Assembly: GCA_946410535.1 (NCBI GenBank)
Contig: CAMKAR010000116.1
Span: 1 to 6,688, forward strand
Length of the DNA: 6,688 bases
From: an uncultured Bacteroidales bacterium
GTDB taxonomy: Bacteria > Bacteroidota > Bacteroidia > Bacteroidales > F082
Direction of reading: 5' to 3'
A program made the translations under genes and the position numbers. This document shows, piece by piece, positions 4,902-6,688 of this stretch. The number at the start of each line of letters is the position of its first letter. The first letter of the stretch is position 1. The notes beneath the pieces are model-generated. The model was not told the origin of the DNA, made no database searches, and saw nothing but the letters and a program-made list of their open reading frames with translations.

Positions 4902-6686
4902 TTAATTGTTGATGTTTTCACTAAGTGGTTTATACCTGCGGCCAGTGCCTTCGTAGCCCGAGTTCTTGAAGAACTCGAGGAAGTTGAGTCGCAAGGGGTG
5001 GACAAAAGCGCCCAGGACGCACATCGCCACATTGAGCGTGTGGCCAATGACGACGATGAGGATGAACCAAATCCAGCCCACGCCACCGTCGCCCAAAGCC
5101 TGCACGCCAATGGCATTGAAGGCCTCGCCAAGTTTGGCACCGGCCAAGCCCAAGGCATACAGACGCAGGTAACTCAACACGTCGCCGAGCAAGCCCGTAG
5201 CCGTGTTGTAGGTGTCCCACAAGCCCGAGCCGAAGTTGAGCAAGGGATTGCGGTGCAGGTCGTTGAGGAAGAAGATTCCCAAAGCGGACAAACCACCCAA
5301 AATGATGATGACCCACTTGGTCACGGCCTTGTCCATGACACCCATCAGGGCGAGACCGCCCACGATGACGCCACCGACGATAAGCAATGTCCAGCCCCAA
5401 GTGCCCAAGGAATTGGCAAAGCCTTTCACCTTCGTGCTTTGGTAGGTCTTCACTATCATGGCGAGGCAGATGTGCACAATACCAACGAGCAATGCCAGCA
5501 CCATCGTGCCATCATAACCCGCAATTTGCGAAGGCAACATGCACTTCTTCACGCCTTCAGGGATCCAGCTCCATTGCAGCATATCCATGCTAAAGAAGGT
5601 GTGGAACAGCAATCCTATCACCGTTGTGGCAATGCCCAAAGTGACACCCAAGGGCGCGATTTTGCCCAAAACCTTCTTCAAGCCAAGGCTTCCCAAGATG
5701 AGCACGAGGCCATAGCCCGCATCGCCCATGCAGAAAGCGAAGAAGAGCATGAAGAAGATGGAGATGAACACCGTCGGGTCGAACTCGTTGTACTTCGGGC
5801 GACCGTACATGTCGGTCAGCAACTCGAACATCGATACGAACTTATTGTTCTTCAGCTTGATAGGCGGATTATCATCGACCTTAGCCTTGTCCTCGATGTA
5901 AAGCACGTTCTCTTTTTCGAGCATGTCGCGCAAGGCGTGTTCGGTCTCGGTGGGCGCAAAGCCTTCAAAGACCGTGATATAGTCTTCGGCGGCTTTGGTT
6001 CCCGAAACGTGTGCCAAATGCAGGTCGAGTTTCGACAAGGTCTTGTCCAACTCGGCCTTGATGACAGGCTCGTGCCATTTCAGTTGGGCCAAGCGTTTGT
6101 CCTTCTGCGCGATTTCGGCCTCCACTTCGGAAATCTCCTTCTCGATGGCGGTAGCATCGCGCTCGGGAGCGGGCAGCTCCTTCATCGGGAAGTCGTATTC
6201 GTCGCCTTCGGAGACGACCACGAAATAGCTGTAGCCGCCCAGGTTGGCAATCTCGCTCAGCGCATATTGCTCTTTCCAAGCGGGGTCGATGGCTTTGGCC
6301 TTGTAGAAATGCAGTTTCAAACCGCTCTCCTTGAGGCGGTCGAGGCTTTGCGCATCGAAACGTCCCCAAGCAGCCAGTTCGTCGGCATCCTTGCGAAGTT
6401 GAGGCAGTCGCGCCAGCAAGTCGTCCTTCTCTTTCGCCGTTTCGAGCACCTCGGCGGCAAAGTCGTTGGGCTTCTGGCCTGGGTCGTCTGCCTTCTCGAT
6501 GTCCTTCAGCATGGCAGCGGCTTTGCGATAGACCTCGGCGCGGGCTGAGAGCTTCTCCGACTTGTCGTCGATGGGCTTCAGCGAGCGCGTGATGTCGACT
6601 ACGCCCACCGTTTGCAGCTTCTCAAGGAAAGCGTCGGCATCGCCGCTCAGCAGGATGAAATCATATTTCGTCATTTCAGTTACCAT
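4902..6686 (-). CDS. ntpI: V-type ATP synthase subunit I (stator a-subunit)
   Basis: A 594-residue a-type stator subunit of the V/A-type ATPase. It anchors the peripheral stalks and forms the ion half-channels against the K ring. Residues 1-290 are the cytoplasmic domain: an alpha/beta start (KYDFILLSGDADAFLEKLQTVGVVDI) and long charged helices likely to be coiled coils (about 45-105 and 178-222). From about 304 the membrane domain begins with FISIFFMLFFAFCMGDAGYG. About seven or eight hydrophobic helices follow, including LGDVLSYLRLYALGLAG with the essential R508, and a final HPLRLNFLEFFKNSGYEG. All conserved parts are present and the length is near the family norm, so the gene appears complete. 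The start ATG sits two bases from the window edge; the Met at residue 5 is an alternative. Subunits D, B, A and E are expected just beyond the right edge, from the usual gene order. Confidence 0.95.
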   Translation of the reverse strand: MVTEMTKYDFILLSGDADAFLEKLQTVGVVDITRSLKPIDDKSEKLSARAEVYRKAAAMLKDIEKADDPGQKPNDFAAEVLETAKEKDDLLARLPQLRKDADELAAWGRFDAQSLDRLKESGLKLHFYKAKAIDPAWKEQYALSEIANLGGYSYFVVVSEGDEYDFPMKELPAPERDATAIEKEISEVEAEIAQKDKRLAQLKWHEPVIKAELDKTLSKLDLHLAHVSGTKAAEDYITVFEGFAPTETEHALRDMLEKENVLYIEDKAKVDDNPPIKLKNNKFVSMFELLTDMYGRPKYNEFDPTVFISIFFMLFFAFCMGDAGYGLVLILGSLGLKKVLGKIAPLGVTLGIATTVIGLLFHTFFSMDMLQWSWIPEGVKKCMLPSQIAGYDGTMVLALLVGIVHICLAMIVKTYQSTKVKGFANSLGTWGWTLLIVGGVIVGGLALMGVMDKAVTKWVIIILGGLSALGIFFLNDLHRNPLLNFGSGLWDTYNTATGLLGDVLSYLRLYALGLAGAKLGEAFNAIGVQALGDGGVGWIWFILIVVIGHTLNVAMCVLGAFVHPLRLNFLEFFKNSGYEGTGRRYKPLSENINN

Positions 6687-6688
6687 GG

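Noticed and set aside
4890..6548. Very long open frame on the + strand opposite ntpI (552 codons)
   Set aside because: It mirrors the conserved subunit I gene. The translation is rich in His/Gln/Val with no domain logic, as expected from the antisense of GC-rich codons.

Overview
The window looks like a chromosomal segment from a member of the Bacteroidota, probably Bacteroidales. Three things suggest this: Bacteroides-type promoters (TTTG/TTG, about 19-20 nt, TAnnTTTG) at two places; start codons without clear Shine-Dalgarno sequences; and a V/A-type ATPase with subunits in the order I-K, as in the E-(DUF2764)-A-B-D-I-K operons of this phylum. The genus cannot be fixed from the sequence alone.

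The two flanks are GC-rich housekeeping DNA. On the left, on the + strand, are the C-terminal part of the ribosome-assembly GTPase Der (1-594, cut by the window edge) and a small S4-domain RNA-binding protein of the HslR/Hsp15 family (675-1064). They are separated by an odd GC-rich spacer of degenerate inverted and tandem repeats (about 604-668). On the right, on the - strand, are V-type ATPase subunits I (4902-6686) and K (4438-4866), ending in a strong hairpin terminator (4384-4413). Subunit K carries the complete set of residues that bind Na+ in the Enterococcus hirae enzyme, so a sodium-coupled rotary ATPase is likely.

Between the flanks lies accessory DNA. First comes a two-gene HEPN/MNT toxin-antitoxin module (1149-1891, + strand) with its own Bacteroides-type promoter, an ATGA overlap and intact signature motifs in both partners. 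Then comes a visibly AT-rich cassette on the - strand, transcribed from a near-ideal promoter (4345-4375). It holds a 63-aa unknown protein, an SDH/SppA-type Clp-fold serine protease, a 203-aa unknown protein overlapping the protease gene by four bases, and a 215-aa lipoprotein. The two accessory units converge, with only 26 bp between their stop codons.

The least explained part is the four-gene protease cassette. It has the layout of an accessory system: a small ORF, a cytoplasmic protease, a translationally coupled partner of unknown function and a surface lipoprotein. It is low in GC and sits beside a toxin-antitoxin module. Any role in defence or stress response is inference from context only.
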